Shown: positions 27,391 to 38,236 of the stretch, one piece after another | How the letters are laid out: each line of letters opens with the position of its first letter | How positions within the stretch are numbered: the first letter of the stretch is position 1 | NCBI RefSeq assembly: GCF_001942405.1 | Contig: NZ_MKKA01000033.1 | Span: forward strand, 1 to 64,000 | DNA length: 64,000 nucleotides | Reading direction: 5' to 3' | Source of the DNA: Ornithinimicrobium sp. CNJ-824 | Lineage (GTDB): Bacteria; Actinomycetota; Actinomycetes; Actinomycetales; Dermatophilaceae | Translations under genes and position numbers: made by a program | The notes under the pieces: model-generated | The model's input: the letters and a program-made list of their open reading frames with translations, nothing else | What the model was told of the DNA's origin: nothing | Database searches by the model: none

Positions 27391-27831
27391 ATGAGCACGA
27401 GCCCCGAGGAACCACGCCGCCGGACCACCCGTCAGCAGCTCGCCGTCGCCGACGAGCTCGGCCGCCACAACGACTTCTGCTCCGCCCAGGAGCTGCACGC
27501 CCGTCTGCGTGAGCGCGGGACCAGGGTGGGTCTGGCCACCGTCTACCGGGTGCTGACCGTGATGGCGGCGGACGGCGAGGTCGACGTGCTGCGCACCGAC
27601 GAGGGCGAGGCCCGCTACCGCCGCTGCTCGACCGGCCACCACCACCACCTGGTATGCCGGGACTGCGGCCGCACGGTCGAGGTCGCCGGACCCGGGGTGG
27701 AGACGTGGTCCGAACGGGTCGCCGCCGAGCACGGGTTCGTCGACGTCGACCACACCCTCGAGCTCTTCGGCACCTGCTCCGGGTGCGCCGGGCCGGGCCC
27801 GGGCACGGCGAGGACCGAGGCGTCCGGCTAG
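27391..27831 (+). CDS. zur: Fur-family transcriptional regulator, probably Zur
   Basis: 146 residues. An N-terminal winged helix ([49 protein letters not shown]) is followed by the metal-binding dimer domain with [19 protein letters not shown] and a second CxxC (GTCSGC). The HHHHLVCxxCG segment and two CxxC pairs provide structural zinc. Placement divergent from znuABC indicates a zinc-responsive repressor rather than an iron one. The stop codon overlaps the uppS stop on the other strand (CTAG). Confidence 0.9.
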   Translation: MSTSPEEPRRRTTRQQLAVADELGRHNDFCSAQELHARLRERGTRVGLATVYRVLTVMAADGEVDVLRTDEGEARYRRCSTGHHHHLVCRDCGRTVEVAGPGVETWSERVAAEHGFVDVDHTLELFGTCSGCAGPGPGTARTEASG

Positions 27832-28642
27832 CCCTCCGAGGGCGTGGACGGGCCGGCCGACCGGTCCACCGCTCCCCCGTAGCGCCGGTCGCGCGCGGCA
27901 TACTCCTCGATCGCCTGCCACAGGTGGCGCCGGTCGTAGTCGGGCCAGAGGACGTCCTGGAAGACCATCTCGGCGTACGCGCTCTGCCACAGCAGGAAGT
28001 TGGAGGTGCGCTGCTCCCCCGAGCTGCGCAGGAACAGGTCCACGTCGGGCACCTCGGGGTGGTAGAGGTAGCGCGCCACGGTGCGTTCGTCGATGCCCCG
28101 GGGCGAGAGCCTCCCCGCCCGCACGTCCTCGCCGATCCGACGGACCGCGTCGGCGATCTCCGCCCGGCCCCCGTAGTTGACGCAGAAGTTGAGGGTGATG
28201 ACGTCGTTGTCCCGGGTCCGGCGCTCGGCGTCCTGCAGCTCGGAGACCACCGACCGCCACAGGCGGGGCGCGCGGCCGGACCAGACCACCCGCACCCCCC
28301 AGGAGTCGAGCTGGTCGCGGCGGCGGTGGATGACGTCGCGGTTGAAGCCCATGAGGAAGCGCACCTCGTCCGGGCTGCGCCGCCAGTTCTCGGTGGAGAA
28401 GGCGTAGGCGCTGATGCAGCGCACCCCGATCTCGATCCCGCCGGCGATGACGTCCAGCAGGGACGCCTCCCCGGCTCGTGACCCTGCGTCCTGCGCAGCC
28501 CCCGCTGGTTGGCCCAGCGGCCGTTGCCGTCCATGACGATCGCCACGTGCCGCGGCACCAGCTCACGCGGGACGTCCGGAGGGCGCGCCCCCGAGGGGTG
28601 CGGGTCGGGCGGGACGGGGACCCGGCGGGAACCTGCGGCCAT
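27828..28642 (-). CDS. uppS: Polyprenyl (undecaprenyl) diphosphate synthase (one-base frame break)
   Basis: About 271 residues after repair. Cis-prenyltransferase motifs: [18 protein letters not shown] (catalytic Asp), [53 protein letters not shown] and [10 protein letters not shown]. One base is missing near 28473 between TQGHE and GEASLLDVI. The enzyme makes the lipid carrier for peptidoglycan and other cell-wall polymers. Start ATG at 28642, just after the recO stop, so recO and uppS form an operon. An essential gene; the break is probably a sequencing error. Confidence 0.93.
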
Positions 28643-28644
28643 GC

Positions 28645-29376
28645 TCAACGGATCCTCTCCAGGTGGCGGAGCGAGCGCACGCCCCGTTCGAGGTGCCACT
28701 GCAGGTATGCGGCCACCAGGCCGCTCGCCTCCGCCCGGTGCCGGCTCTGGCTGGCGTCGGCGAGCTCCCAGTCCCCGGTGAGGAGCGCCCCGAGCAGGGC
28801 CAGCGTCTCGGGGGCGGGGGCCGTCGACCCCGGCGGCCGGCACACGGGGCACACCGCACCGCCGGAGGGGACGTGGAAGGCCCGGTGGGGGCCGGTCATC
28901 CCGCACCGGGCGCAGTCGACGAAGCTGGCCCGCCAGCCGGCGACGGCCAGCGCCCGGACGAGGTAGGAGTCGAGCACCATCCGCGGCTCGTGCTCCCCGG
29001 CCGCCAGCGCCGCCAGCCCCCCGGCGAGCAGGCGGAAGTGCTGGGGAGCCACCTGCCCCTCCTCGGTGAGCTGCTCGCAGGTCTCCAGCATCACGTGGGC
29101 CGACGTCCACGCCGGGTAGTCGCGCGCGATCATCTCCCCGTACGCGGCCAGCCCGTCGGCCTGGGTGACGGTGTCCAGCGTGCGTCCCTCGTAGCACTGG
29201 ACGTCGACGACCATGCCCGGCTCGAGCCGGGCACCGAACCGGCTCTTCGTCCGCCGGACCCCTTTGGCCACGGCCCGCACCTTGCCGCGCCCGCGGGTCA
29301 GCAGGATGACGATGCGGTCGGCCTCCCCGAGCTTGTAGGTCCGCAGGACGATCGCGGCCTCGCGGTAGGTGGGCAT
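28645..29376 (-). CDS. recO: DNA repair protein RecO
   Basis: 243 residues from ATG at 29376 ([23 protein letters not shown], the standard N-terminal OB fold). The middle holds the Zn finger CARCG...CPVC (about 157-178), and the C-terminal helical domain ends in [18 protein letters not shown]. RecO loads RecA onto SSB-coated single-stranded DNA in the RecF pathway. uppS follows within three bases. The region upstream of the start is shared with the divergent AlkB-like gene, so the LexA-like site there might also affect recO. Confidence 0.95.
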   Translation of the reverse strand: MPTYREAAIVLRTYKLGEADRIVILLTRGRGKVRAVAKGVRRTKSRFGARLEPGMVVDVQCYEGRTLDTVTQADGLAAYGEMIARDYPAWTSAHVMLETCEQLTEEGQVAPQHFRLLAGGLAALAAGEHEPRMVLDSYLVRALAVAGWRASFVDCARCGMTGPHRAFHVPSGGAVCPVCRPPGSTAPAPETLALLGALLTGDWELADASQSRHRAEASGLVAAYLQWHLERGVRSLRHLERIR

Positions 29377-29483
29377 GCCCCCATCATCTCCCACGTCGCC
29401 CGTGGACGGCGGGAGGACCGCCCCGTGCCGGCCCCGTGCGGACAGCCCCCGCACCTCACCCGCGGCCACCCTTGCGCGAGATG

Positions 29484-29499
29484 TCGAACATGTGTTCCA
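29484..29499. promoter_or_regulatory. Candidate LexA (SOS) box
   Basis: TCGAAC-ATGT-GTTCCA, one base away from the actinobacterial SOS consensus TCGAAC-N4-GTTCGA. It ends nine bases before the ATG of the AlkB-like gene, so LexA bound here would block its transcription or translation start. Confidence 0.7.
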
Positions 29500-29507
29500 A
29501 TCCTGGC

Positions 29508-30143
29508 ATGATGCTGCAGGGTTCGTTGCTCGACCAGGTCGACGAGGTCGGGGTGCGCCCGCTCTCGGGCGCGGTGCGCCGGACCGCGCTGGACGCCGGC
29601 TCCTGGGTCGACCTGCGGCCCGGCTGGGTGACCGGCTCCGACGAGCTCTTCGCCCGGCTCTTCCTCGGCGGACCGGCCGGAGTGGAGTGGCGCGGGGAGC
29701 GACGCCAGATGTGGGAGCGGGAGGTCCAGACGCCCCGTCTTTTGCGGTTCTACGGCGAGGGTGAGACGCTGCCCGACCCGGTCCTGACCAGGGCCCGGGA
29801 CGAGCTCAGCGCGCACTACGCCGCCGAGCTCGGAGAGCCGTTCCGCACCGCGGGGATGTGCCTGTACCGGGACGGCCGGGACAGCGTCGCCTGGCACGGC
29901 GACCGCCACGGACGCAGCTCGCGGGCCGACACGATGGTGGCCATCGTCAGCCTGGGCGCCCCGCGGGCCCTGCTCCTGCGCCCGCGCGGTGGCGGGGCCA
30001 GCACGCGGTTCGTCCTGGGCCACGGCGACCTGCTCGTCATGGGCGGGGCCTGCCAGCGCACCTGGGACCACTGCGTCCCCAAGACCGGCCAGCCGGTCGG
30101 GCCACGGATCAGCGTGCAGTTCCGACCGCGCGGGGTCCGCTGA
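29508..30143 (+). CDS. alkB: AlkB-like 2-oxoglutarate-dependent dioxygenase
   Basis: 211 residues from ATG at 29508 (the next codon is also ATG). Iron-binding residues are visible as HGDRHG (HxD pair) and the distal His in RTWDHCVP; the Arg pair in GPRISVQFRP binds 2-oxoglutarate. RTAGMCLYRDGRDSVAWHGD is typical of bacterial AlkB relatives. The enzyme removes alkyl groups from damaged bases by oxidative demethylation. A LexA-like box sits just upstream, indicating damage-inducible expression. Its last 35 bases overlap the end of the convergent dhaM gene. Confidence 0.9.
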   Translation: MMLQGSLLDQVDEVGVRPLSGAVRRTALDAGSWVDLRPGWVTGSDELFARLFLGGPAGVEWRGERRQMWEREVQTPRLLRFYGEGETLPDPVLTRARDELSAHYAAELGEPFRTAGMCLYRDGRDSVAWHGDRHGRSSRADTMVAIVSLGAPRALLLRPRGGGASTRFVLGHGDLLVMGGACQRTWDHCVPKTGQPVGPRISVQFRPRGVR

Positions 30144-32664
30144 GCCGCACCGTCGGGGTCGGCTGCGCCTCCTGGACCAGCGCGCGCACGGATGCGCCGT
30201 CGGGGCAGGCCAGCGCCCGGGCCGCCAGGTCGCCGAACTCGGCGGTGCTCCCGGTCCGCAGACGCTGCTTGACGAGGGGCACCGAGGCGGCCGACGCGCT
30301 GAGCTCCTGGACCCCGAGCCCCACGAGGAGGCCGGCCAGGTCCGGGTCGCCCGCCATCGCCCCGCACAGCCCGACCCGGACCCCCTCCGGGACCCCGTCG
30401 GTCACGGACCGGACCAGGGAGAGCACCGCCGGGTCGAGGGCGTCCGACCACGCCGCCAGCCGCGGGTTCCCCCGCTCCGCGGCCAGGGTGTACTGCACGA
30501 GGTCGTTGCTGCCGATCGAGACCAGGTCCAGACCCTGGGCCAGGTGGGCGATCCCGAGGGCCGCCGCAGGCACCTCCACCATGATGCCGACCTGCAGGCC
30601 CGGTGGCGGGGCGCTCAGCCCGGCCCTGCGGGCGGCCGTGGCCAGCAGCTCCCGGGCCCACCGCACGTCCTGGACGGTCGTGATCATCGGGAAGAGCACG
30701 GCGAGGGGGTGGTCCACCGCCACCGTGCAGACGGCCTGCAGCTGGTCGAGCAGCAGGGAGGGGTCCTCGACGAAGGCCCGCAGCCCCCTGGCGCCGAGGA
30801 AGGGGTTGCCCTCGACGGGCACCGGGTGGAACGGCAGCGGCTTGTCGCCGCCGACGTCCCAGGTCCGGATGGTCACCGGGTGCGGGTGGTAGACGGCAGC
30901 CATGGCTGCGTACACCTCGACCTGCTGGTCCACCGACGGGGCCTGGCGCCACTGGGCGAAGACAGCCTCGGTGCGCACCAGCCCGGACCCCTCGGCGCCC
31001 AGGTCGGCCCCGAGGCGGGCGACGGCCAGGGAGGAGACGTTGGCCTTGACCCGCACCCGCACCCCGTCGGTCGTGACCGCCGGGGAGCGCGCGTGCCGCA
31101 GCGCCCGCCCCCGCTCCCGGCTGCGCGCCGAGACCATCTCCTCGAAGGCCTCCCGCAGCGCGGGCTCGGGATCGACCACGAGGTCGCCGCTGCGGGCGTC
31201 GAAGGCCACGACCGTGCCGTCCGGGACGTCCGCCCGGTCCCCGACCCCGGTCAGCACCGGCACCCCGCGGGCGGTGGCGATGAGCACCCCGTGGCCGGTC
31301 GTCCCCCCGTTCCGGGTCAGGACCCCCTGGACCTTCGAAGCGTCCAGCGAGATGGCCAGCGCCGGGTCGAGCTCGTCGACCACGAGGACGCCGTGGGCCG
31401 TGCTCTCCGGCTCCTCGAGCCCCAGCAGCATCCGCACCACCCGGTCCCCGACGCCGTGCACGTCCTGCCCCCGCTCGCGCTGGTAGGGATCGGCCAGCGT
31501 GGCGAACGCCTCCGCCGCCGCGCGGACCGCCGCCGACCACGCCTCGGCCGCCGGCTCGCCCGCCTCGATCCGGGCATGGGCGGCCTCGGTGATCCGGGGG
31601 TCCTGCAGCAGGGTGGCGTGCGCCTCGAACACCTCGGCCTCCCCCTGGCCCAGGTGCCGACGGGCCTGCTCGGCCAGCTCGCCGAGCCGTGCCCGCACGC
31701 CGGCGACGGCGTCGGCCAGCCGCTGATGCTCCTCGGGGACGGAGCCGGCGTGGTCGTCAGCGGTCTCCAGCACCGACTCCACCCGGACGGCCGGTCCGAT
31801 CGCCGCCTCCAGGCCCGACCCGGCCACCCCGGGCTCGGTGGACACGGCTGGTGCGGGGACGTCGACCTCCGCGAGGGGCTCGGCCGGACCGGGAAGGTCC
31901 CCGAACCCCATCAGCGCGAGCTCCTCGAGCTCGGCGAGCAGCTGCTCGGCCTCCGGGCCGACGGCCTCCGCGAGCAGCACGTGCCCCTGCTGCGCGTCGA
32001 GGGTGGCGACCGCCGACAGCGACAACCCGTCCACCGGTCCGCGCCCCGCGGTCAGGTTGCGCAGACGCAGGGTCGTCCTCGGCGCCCGCCCTGCCGCGCA
32101 GGCGACCAGGCGGGCGGCCGGGCGGGCGTGCAGGCCGTGCTCGGCGGTGACGGCCAGCTCGAGCGAGGACGCAGGGGGTGTCGTCGCCCCCGTCTCCGAC
32201 GCCTCGGCGGGCGCGGACGCCACGCCGCCCCGGGGGTCCCGCAGGTGCTCGTCCTTGGCGCGCAGACCGGCGTCCGCCTCGCGGGCGCACGTGTCCAGGT
32301 CGGCGCCGCCGGCCGCGGTGACCACCGCCGCGAGCAGGCCCTCCACCAGCGGGGCGGGGCTGAGCCGCACCCGGGCGGCCACCTCCGGATCGAGCAGCTC
32401 CAGCGCCATCTCGGCGGAGAGGACGGCGCTGCCCAGGTCGACCAGCACGAGCACCCCCGCACCGCCGCCGAGCGCGTCCGCCCGGGACACGGCCCGGGCC
32501 ACGGCCCCGGCGTCGGTGCCCAGACCACCGTCCTCCAGGCCGGCGGCCACCTCGACGTGCGGCCTGGTCGGGCCGTGCAGCATCTGCGTCGCCAGTCCGA
32601 CGGCAGCCTCCGCGAGGGCACGGCTGTGCGAGACGACGACCAGGGAGACCACCGCCGGCCTCAC
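30109..32664 (-). CDS. dhaM: Multiphosphoryl transfer protein: DhaM EIIA - HPr - full-length Enzyme I
   Basis: 851 residues. Residues 1-130 are the DhaM EIIA domain (VSLVVVSHSRALAEA, phospho-His near 13; VLVDLGSAVLS). Residues about 165-255 are HPr (AVTAEHGLHARPAARLV). From about 275 there is a complete Enzyme I: NGGTTGHGVLIATARGVP with the phospho-His, VGGDKPLPFHPVPVEGNPFLGARGLR, GIMVEVPAAAL, GSNDLVQYTLAAERGN and LCGAMAGDP with the PEP-site Cys. E. coli DhaM carries only a truncated EI, so this protein could relay phosphate from PEP to DhaL-ADP unaided. GTG at 32664 overlaps the dhaL stop (GTGA). Confidence 0.93.
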   Translation of the reverse strand: MRPAVVSLVVVSHSRALAEAAVGLATQMLHGPTRPHVEVAAGLEDGGLGTDAGAVARAVSRADALGGGAGVLVLVDLGSAVLSAEMALELLDPEVAARVRLSPAPLVEGLLAAVVTAAGGADLDTCAREADAGLRAKDEHLRDPRGGVASAPAEASETGATTPPASSLELAVTAEHGLHARPAARLVACAAGRAPRTTLRLRNLTAGRGPVDGLSLSAVATLDAQQGHVLLAEAVGPEAEQLLAELEELALMGFGDLPGPAEPLAEVDVPAPAVSTEPGVAGSGLEAAIGPAVRVESVLETADDHAGSVPEEHQRLADAVAGVRARLGELAEQARRHLGQGEAEVFEAHATLLQDPRITEAAHARIEAGEPAAEAWSAAVRAAAEAFATLADPYQRERGQDVHGVGDRVVRMLLGLEEPESTAHGVLVVDELDPALAISLDASKVQGVLTRNGGTTGHGVLIATARGVPVLTGVGDRADVPDGTVVAFDARSGDLVVDPEPALREAFEEMVSARSRERGRALRHARSPAVTTDGVRVRVKANVSSLAVARLGADLGAEGSGLVRTEAVFAQWRQAPSVDQQVEVYAAMAAVYHPHPVTIRTWDVGGDKPLPFHPVPVEGNPFLGARGLRAFVEDPSLLLDQLQAVCTVAVDHPLAVLFPMITTVQDVRWARELLATAARRAGLSAPPPGLQVGIMVEVPAAALGIAHLAQGLDLVSIGSNDLVQYTLAAERGNPRLAAWSDALDPAVLSLVRSVTDGVPEGVRVGLCGAMAGDPDLAGLLVGLGVQELSASAASVPLVKQRLRTGSTAEFGDLAARALACPDGASVRALVQEAQPTPTVRLSGPRAVGTAR

Positions 32665-33287
32665 CCCAGCGTCCGCGCGGCCGCGCGCAGCAGGATGGCT
32701 GCGCTGGCCGCCCCGGGGTCGAGGTGTCCCGCGCTCCGCTCCCCCAGGTAGGAGGCCCGGCCCTTGCGTGCCACCAGGGGGACGGTGGCGTCCCGTCCCT
32801 CCTCGGCGGCGGCCGCCGCCGCCGCCAGGCAGTCGCCGAGCCCGTCTCCCCGGGCCACCGCCGCGGCGAACGCGTCCACCGCAGGCGCGAGCGCGTCATA
32901 CATGGTCTTGTCGCCCCGCTCGGCCTTGCCTCGCGCGACGACCCCCTCGACCCCGGCGCGCAGCCCTTGGCCCAGCTCGAAGGCGCCACCGTCCGCGGTC
33001 GCGGACAACGGTCCGGCCATCCGGAGGAAGAACGTGCCGTAGAGGGGCCCCGACGCACCACCGACGGTGCCCACCAGCGTCATCCCGACCTTCTTGAGGT
33101 AGGCGTCGATCCCGGCGAACTCCTCGTGGTCCGCCAGCTCCGCGCACCGGCCGAACCCGCGGGCCATGTTCGTGCCGTGGTCGCCGTCCCCGACGGCCCG
33201 GTCGAGCTCGGTGAGGTGGTCCGCCTGGTCGGTCAGGTCGGCGGCGGCCTCGCCGATCCACCGCTGGAAGGACTTCAGGTCTGCCAT
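32661..33287 (-). CDS. dhaL: Dihydroxyacetone kinase ADP-binding subunit DhaL
   Basis: 208 residues from ATG at 33287, preceded by AGAGGAA. DRAVGDGDHGTNMARGF holds the Mg-ADP-binding aspartates, GGASGPLYGTFF contacts the phosphates, and GDKTMYDALAPA and ARKGRASYLGERSAGHLDPGAASA complete the family pattern. In the PTS-dependent system ADP stays bound as a cofactor and is rephosphorylated by DhaM. Middle gene of dhaK-dhaL-dhaM. Confidence 0.95.
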   Translation of the reverse strand: MADLKSFQRWIGEAAADLTDQADHLTELDRAVGDGDHGTNMARGFGRCAELADHEEFAGIDAYLKKVGMTLVGTVGGASGPLYGTFFLRMAGPLSATADGGAFELGQGLRAGVEGVVARGKAERGDKTMYDALAPAVDAFAAAVARGDGLGDCLAAAAAAAEEGRDATVPLVARKGRASYLGERSAGHLDPGAASAAILLRAAARTLG

Positions 33288-33297
33288 CGCGTTCCTC

Positions 33298-34301
33298 TCA
33301 GGATCCCCATCGCAGCCCGGGGGTCGCCACCGGGGCGTCCCACAGGCGCACGACGTCGTCGTCGGCGCGCAGGAGGGTGACCGTGCAGCCGGCCATCTCC
33401 AGCGACGTGATGTAGTTGCCCACCAGCGCCCGGGCCACCCGGATGCCGGCCCGGTCCAGGAGGGCGTGGACCTCGTGGTGCATGAGGTACAGCTCCATGA
33501 TGGGCGTCCCGCCGAGCCCGTTGACCAGGCACAGGACCTGGTCACCGGCCCGCAGGTCGAGGTCGGCCACGACCGGCTCGACGAGGGCGGCGGCGACCTC
33601 GCGCGCGGGAGCGACGCGATGCGCTCCCGGCCGGGCTCGCCGTGGATGCCCACGCCCAGCTCCATCTCCCCCTCCGCCAGGACGAAGGTGGGGGCACCCC
33701 CGGCGGGGACCGTCGGCGACCCCAGACCGACCCCCATCGACCCGCCCCTGCCGGCGAGGCTGCGGGCGAGCGCGGCGCACTCCTGCAGCGACCTGCCCTC
33801 CTGGGCGGCGGCACCGACGACCTTCTCCAGCAGGACGGTCAGTCCCGTCCCTCGCCGACCGGCCGTCCAGGTGCTGTCCCGCACCGCGACGTCGTCGGCC
33901 ACGACGACCACCTCGATCGGCGGGCCTCCGGCCAGCTCGGCGAGCTCGACGGCCATGTCCGCGTTGAGCACGTCGCCGGTGTAGTTCTTGACCAGCAGGA
34001 CCACGCCCGCGCCCCCGTCCGCCGCGCGGACCGCGGCGAGCCACTGCTCGGGGACCGGGGAGGTGAAGACCTCCCCGCAGCAGGCGGCGTCGAGCATGCC
34101 GGTGCCCACGTAGCCGGCGTGCATCGGCTCGTGGCCCGAGCCTCCCCCGGCGACCACCCCCACCTTGCCCCTGACCGGTCCGCCCCGACGGCCGACGACA
34201 CGGGCCTGAAGGTCCACGGCGATCAGGTCCGGGTGGGCCAGGCCCATCCCGGTCAGCGCCTCGACCACCACGTCGGCGGGGTCGTTGAGGAGCTTCTTCA
34301 T
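33298..34301 (-). CDS. dhaK: Dihydroxyacetone kinase subunit DhaK (one-base frame break)
   Basis: About 334 residues after repair. MKKLLNDPADVVVEALTGM at the start, VAGGGSGHEPMHAGYVG, NYTGDVLNADMA and GVGIHGEPG, whose His covalently binds dihydroxyacetone as a hemiaminal. One base is missing near 33608 between IASLP and REVAAALVEP; then LVNGLGGTPIMELYLMHHEV follows. ATG at 34301. The subunit presents dihydroxyacetone for phosphorylation to DHAP. No glycerol dehydrogenase is nearby. Confidence 0.94.
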
Positions 34302-34355
34302 GGGCTCACTCTGCCACCTGCCGGGCGGTGGCACACGGCGACGGGACGGGAACCC

Positions 34356-35293
34356 CTAGAAACCGAGCCGGTCGAGCTGCTTGGGGTCCCGCTGCCAGTC
34401 CTTGGCGACCTTGACGTGCAGGTCGAGGTAGATGCGGTGGCCCAGGAGCTCCTCGATGCCCCGGCGGGCGGTCGTGCCGACCTCCCGCAGGCGGGTGCCG
34501 CCGCGACCGATGACGATGGCCTTCTGGCTGGGCCGCTCCACGAACACGTTCACCCGCACGTCGCTCATCGGGTCGCCCTCGGGCCGGCCCTCCCGCGGGA
34601 CGATCTCCTCGACCTGGACGGCCAGGCTGTGCGGCAGCTCGTCCCGCACCCCCTCCAGGGCCGCCTCCCGGACCAGCTCGGCGATCATCACCACCGTGGA
34701 CTCGTCACTGACCTGGTCGAGGGGGTACAGCGGCGGGGAGGGCGGCAGGTAGGAGGCCAGCAGGTCGCCGACCTGCTCGACCTGCTCGCCGCCGACCGCC
34801 GAGCAGGGGATGATCGCGTCCCAGTCGCCGAGCCGGTCGATCGCGACGAGGTGCTCGGCCAGCCGGTCCCGGTCGACCGCGTCGGCCTTGGTCGCGATGG
34901 CCACCACGGGGACCTTCCGGACGCGGTGCAGCTCGGCCAGGTCGTTGGCGATGTAGGTGTCCCCCGGGCCCACCCGCTGGTCGGCGGGCAGGCAGAAGCC
35001 GATGACGTCGACCGAGAGCAGGGTCTCGCGCACCAGGTCGTTGAGCCGCTGGCCCAGGAGGGACCGGGGCCGGTGCAGCCCAGGGGTGTCGACGAGCACC
35101 AGCTGGGAGCCGGGCGCGTGCGGATCCCCCGGATGGTGTGGCGGGTCGTCTGCGGCTTGGAGGAGGTGATGGCCACCTTGCTGCCGACGAGGGCGTTGGT
35201 GAGCGTGGACTTGCCGGCGTTGGGGCGGCCCACGAGGCAGGCGAACCCGCTGCGGTGCTCGCCCGCGCCCTCGGCCGGGGTGTCAGGATGCAC
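34356..35293 (-). CDS. era: GTPase Era (one-base frame break)
   Basis: About 312 residues after repair. G1 [11 protein letters not shown]2 region [13 protein letters not shown]3 VDTPGLH, G4 TKAD and G5 CSAV, then the KH domain [27 protein letters not shown] missing base near 35120 separates GIRTRP from [11 protein letters not shown]. Era binds 16S rRNA and assists small-subunit assembly. Start GTG at 35293 overlaps the end of the CorC-like gene by 11 bases, with ybeY further upstream, the classic ybeY-corC-era order. Confidence 0.95.
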
Positions 35294-36632
35294 GGGTGAC
35301 CTCCGTGGGATCGTGGTCGGTGCCGGTCGTCTCCTGCGGCTCGTCCCGGCCGCCGGGCTCGTGGGGGTGCGGGAGCCGGCGGACCAGCACGGTCGCCACT
35401 CGCCGCCGTCGGCCGGCCATCCGCTCCGCGGTCAGCTCGAGCCCGGCGACCTCGGCGACGGCGCCCTGGATCGGCACCATGCCCAGGACGGTCGCCAGCA
35501 GGCCACCCACCGAGTCGACGTCCTCGGTCTCGATCTCCACCTCGAACATCTCGGCGAGGTCGTCGACCGGCAGGTTGGCCGGGACGCGGACCCTTTCCTG
35601 CCCGTCCTCGTCCACGACCCGCTCGATGTCCACGGTGTCGCGGTCGTACTCGTCGGTGATCTCCCCGACGATCTCCTCGACGATGTCCTCGATGGTCACC
35701 AGCCCTGCGGTGCCGCCGTACTCGTCGATGACCACGGCCACGTGCTGGCGGGCCCGCTGCATCTCACGCAGGAGCTCGTCCACCCGCTTCATCTCCGGGA
35801 CGCGCTGCACCGGCCGCATGACCTCGGTGACGGCGACGGACCTGGCCGCCTCCGGGTTGGCGTTCACCTGCCGGGCCACGTCCTTGAAGTACAGCATCCC
35901 CAGCACGTCGTCGGTGTCCTCGCCCACGACCGGGACCCGGGAGAAGCCGGACCGCAGGAACAGCGACATGGCCTGCTTGAGCACCTTCTCGTCCTTGACG
36001 GTGACCAGGTCGGGTCGTGGCACCATGACCTCGCGCACCACGGTGTCCCCCAGCTCGAAGATCGAGTGGATCATGTCCCGTTCCTCGTCCTCGATCACCG
36101 CCGAGTCCCCCGCGATGTCGACCAGCTCGCGCAGCTCGGACTCGGTCGCGAAGGGGCCCTCGGCGTAGCCGCGTCCCGGGGTGACCGCGTTGGCGAAGAC
36201 GACGAGCAGCTTGGCCACGGCCCCGAGCAGCAGACGCAGCAGACGCACCACCGGGGCGGCCGTGAGGGCGACCGCCTCGCTGTGCTGGCGGCCGAGCGTG
36301 CGGGGGGAGACCCCGACGACGACGAAGGAGACGACCGCCATGATCCCGGTCGCGACGAGGGCCGTCTGCCAGTGGGAGTCGGTCACCATGTCGACCGCGA
36401 CGGTCACCGCGACGGCCGTGGCGGCCTCCGCGGTCACCCGCACGAAGGTGGCCACGGCCAGGTAGGGGGCCGGCTCCGCGCTGATCCGGAGCAGCGCTCG
36501 GGCACCGCTGCGCCCCTCGTCGGCCAGCTGCTCGGCACGGTGCCGGGTGACCCGTTGCAGGGCGGTCTCCCCGGCGGTGAGAAGGAAGGCCACGACGGTG
36601 GCCACGATCGCCACCAGCACCAACGGCGTCAC
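35283..36632 (-). CDS. corC: CorC/HlyC-type CNNM-domain protein with CBS pair
   Basis: 449 residues from GTG at 36632, which overlaps the ybeY stop (GTGA). The N-terminal half has about four hydrophobic segments of the CNNM (DUF21) type; the middle holds a CBS pair ([64 protein letters not shown]); the C-terminal CorC_HlyC domain begins around [15 protein letters not shown]. Proteins of this type are linked to magnesium or cobalt efflux; the older 'hemolysin' name is not meaningful. The final 30 residues are disordered. Confidence 0.92.
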   Translation of the reverse strand: MTPLVLVAIVATVVAFLLTAGETALQRVTRHRAEQLADEGRSGARALLRISAEPAPYLAVATFVRVTAEAATAVAVTVAVDMVTDSHWQTALVATGIMAVVSFVVVGVSPRTLGRQHSEAVALTAAPVVRLLRLLLGAVAKLLVVFANAVTPGRGYAEGPFATESELRELVDIAGDSAVIEDEERDMIHSIFELGDTVVREVMVPRPDLVTVKDEKVLKQAMSLFLRSGFSRVPVVGEDTDDVLGMLYFKDVARQVNANPEAARSVAVTEVMRPVQRVPEMKRVDELLREMQRARQHVAVVIDEYGGTAGLVTIEDIVEEIVGEITDEYDRDTVDIERVVDEDGQERVRVPANLPVDDLAEMFEVEIETEDVDSVGGLLATVLGMVPIQGAVAEVAGLELTAERMAGRRRRVATVLVRRLPHPHEPGGRDEPQETTGTDHDPTEVTRAS

Positions 36633-37131
36633 GTGCGGCCCGCCTCCGGCGCCGCCGTCGTCGTCCGTCCGCGCTGCGCCAGGAACGTGAGCAGCAGCGT
36701 GCGCTGCAGGTCGAACATCTCCCGCTCCTCGGCCGCCTCGGCGTGGTCGAAGCCGAGCAGGTGCAGGATGCCGTGGGTGGTCAGGAGCAGCAGCTCGTCG
36801 CCGACCGCGTGCCCGGCGCGGGCGGCCTGGGCCCGCGCGACCGAGGGGCAGAGCACGACGTCGCCCAGCACGCCCTCGACGAGGTCGTCGTCGGCCTCGC
36901 CCCGGCCGGGCCGCAGCTCGTCCATCGGGAAGCTCATCACGTCGGTGGGACCGGGCAGGTCCATCCACCGTTCGTGCAGCGCGCTCATGGTCCGCTCGTC
37001 GACGAGGGTGACGGTCAGCTCGGCGCGCGGGTGGACGCGCAGCTGGTCGAGCACGTGCCGGGCGAGGTCGGCCAGCTCCTGCTCGGGGCAGGGTGAGGGC
37101 ACCTCCCCGGACTCGTTGAGCACCTCCACGC

Positions 37132-37135
<4 letters not shown>
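36629..37135 (-). CDS. ybeY: Endoribonuclease YbeY (rRNA maturation factor)
   Basis: 168 residues. The zinc site HGILHLLGFDH (HxxxHxxxxxH) near 120-130 is unmistakable, and TDVMSFPMDE is the usual preceding block. YbeY acts in 16S rRNA 3'-end maturation and ribosome quality control. GTG at 37135 overlaps the phoH stop, and its own stop overlaps the corC start, so translation is coupled along the cluster. Confidence 0.96.
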
Positions 37136-38187
<1,052 letters not shown>

Positions 38188-38236
38188 CAGGTCCTCCAGT
38201 CTAGGCGGCCGCCCCGGGCCACCCTGGTCGTCGTCG

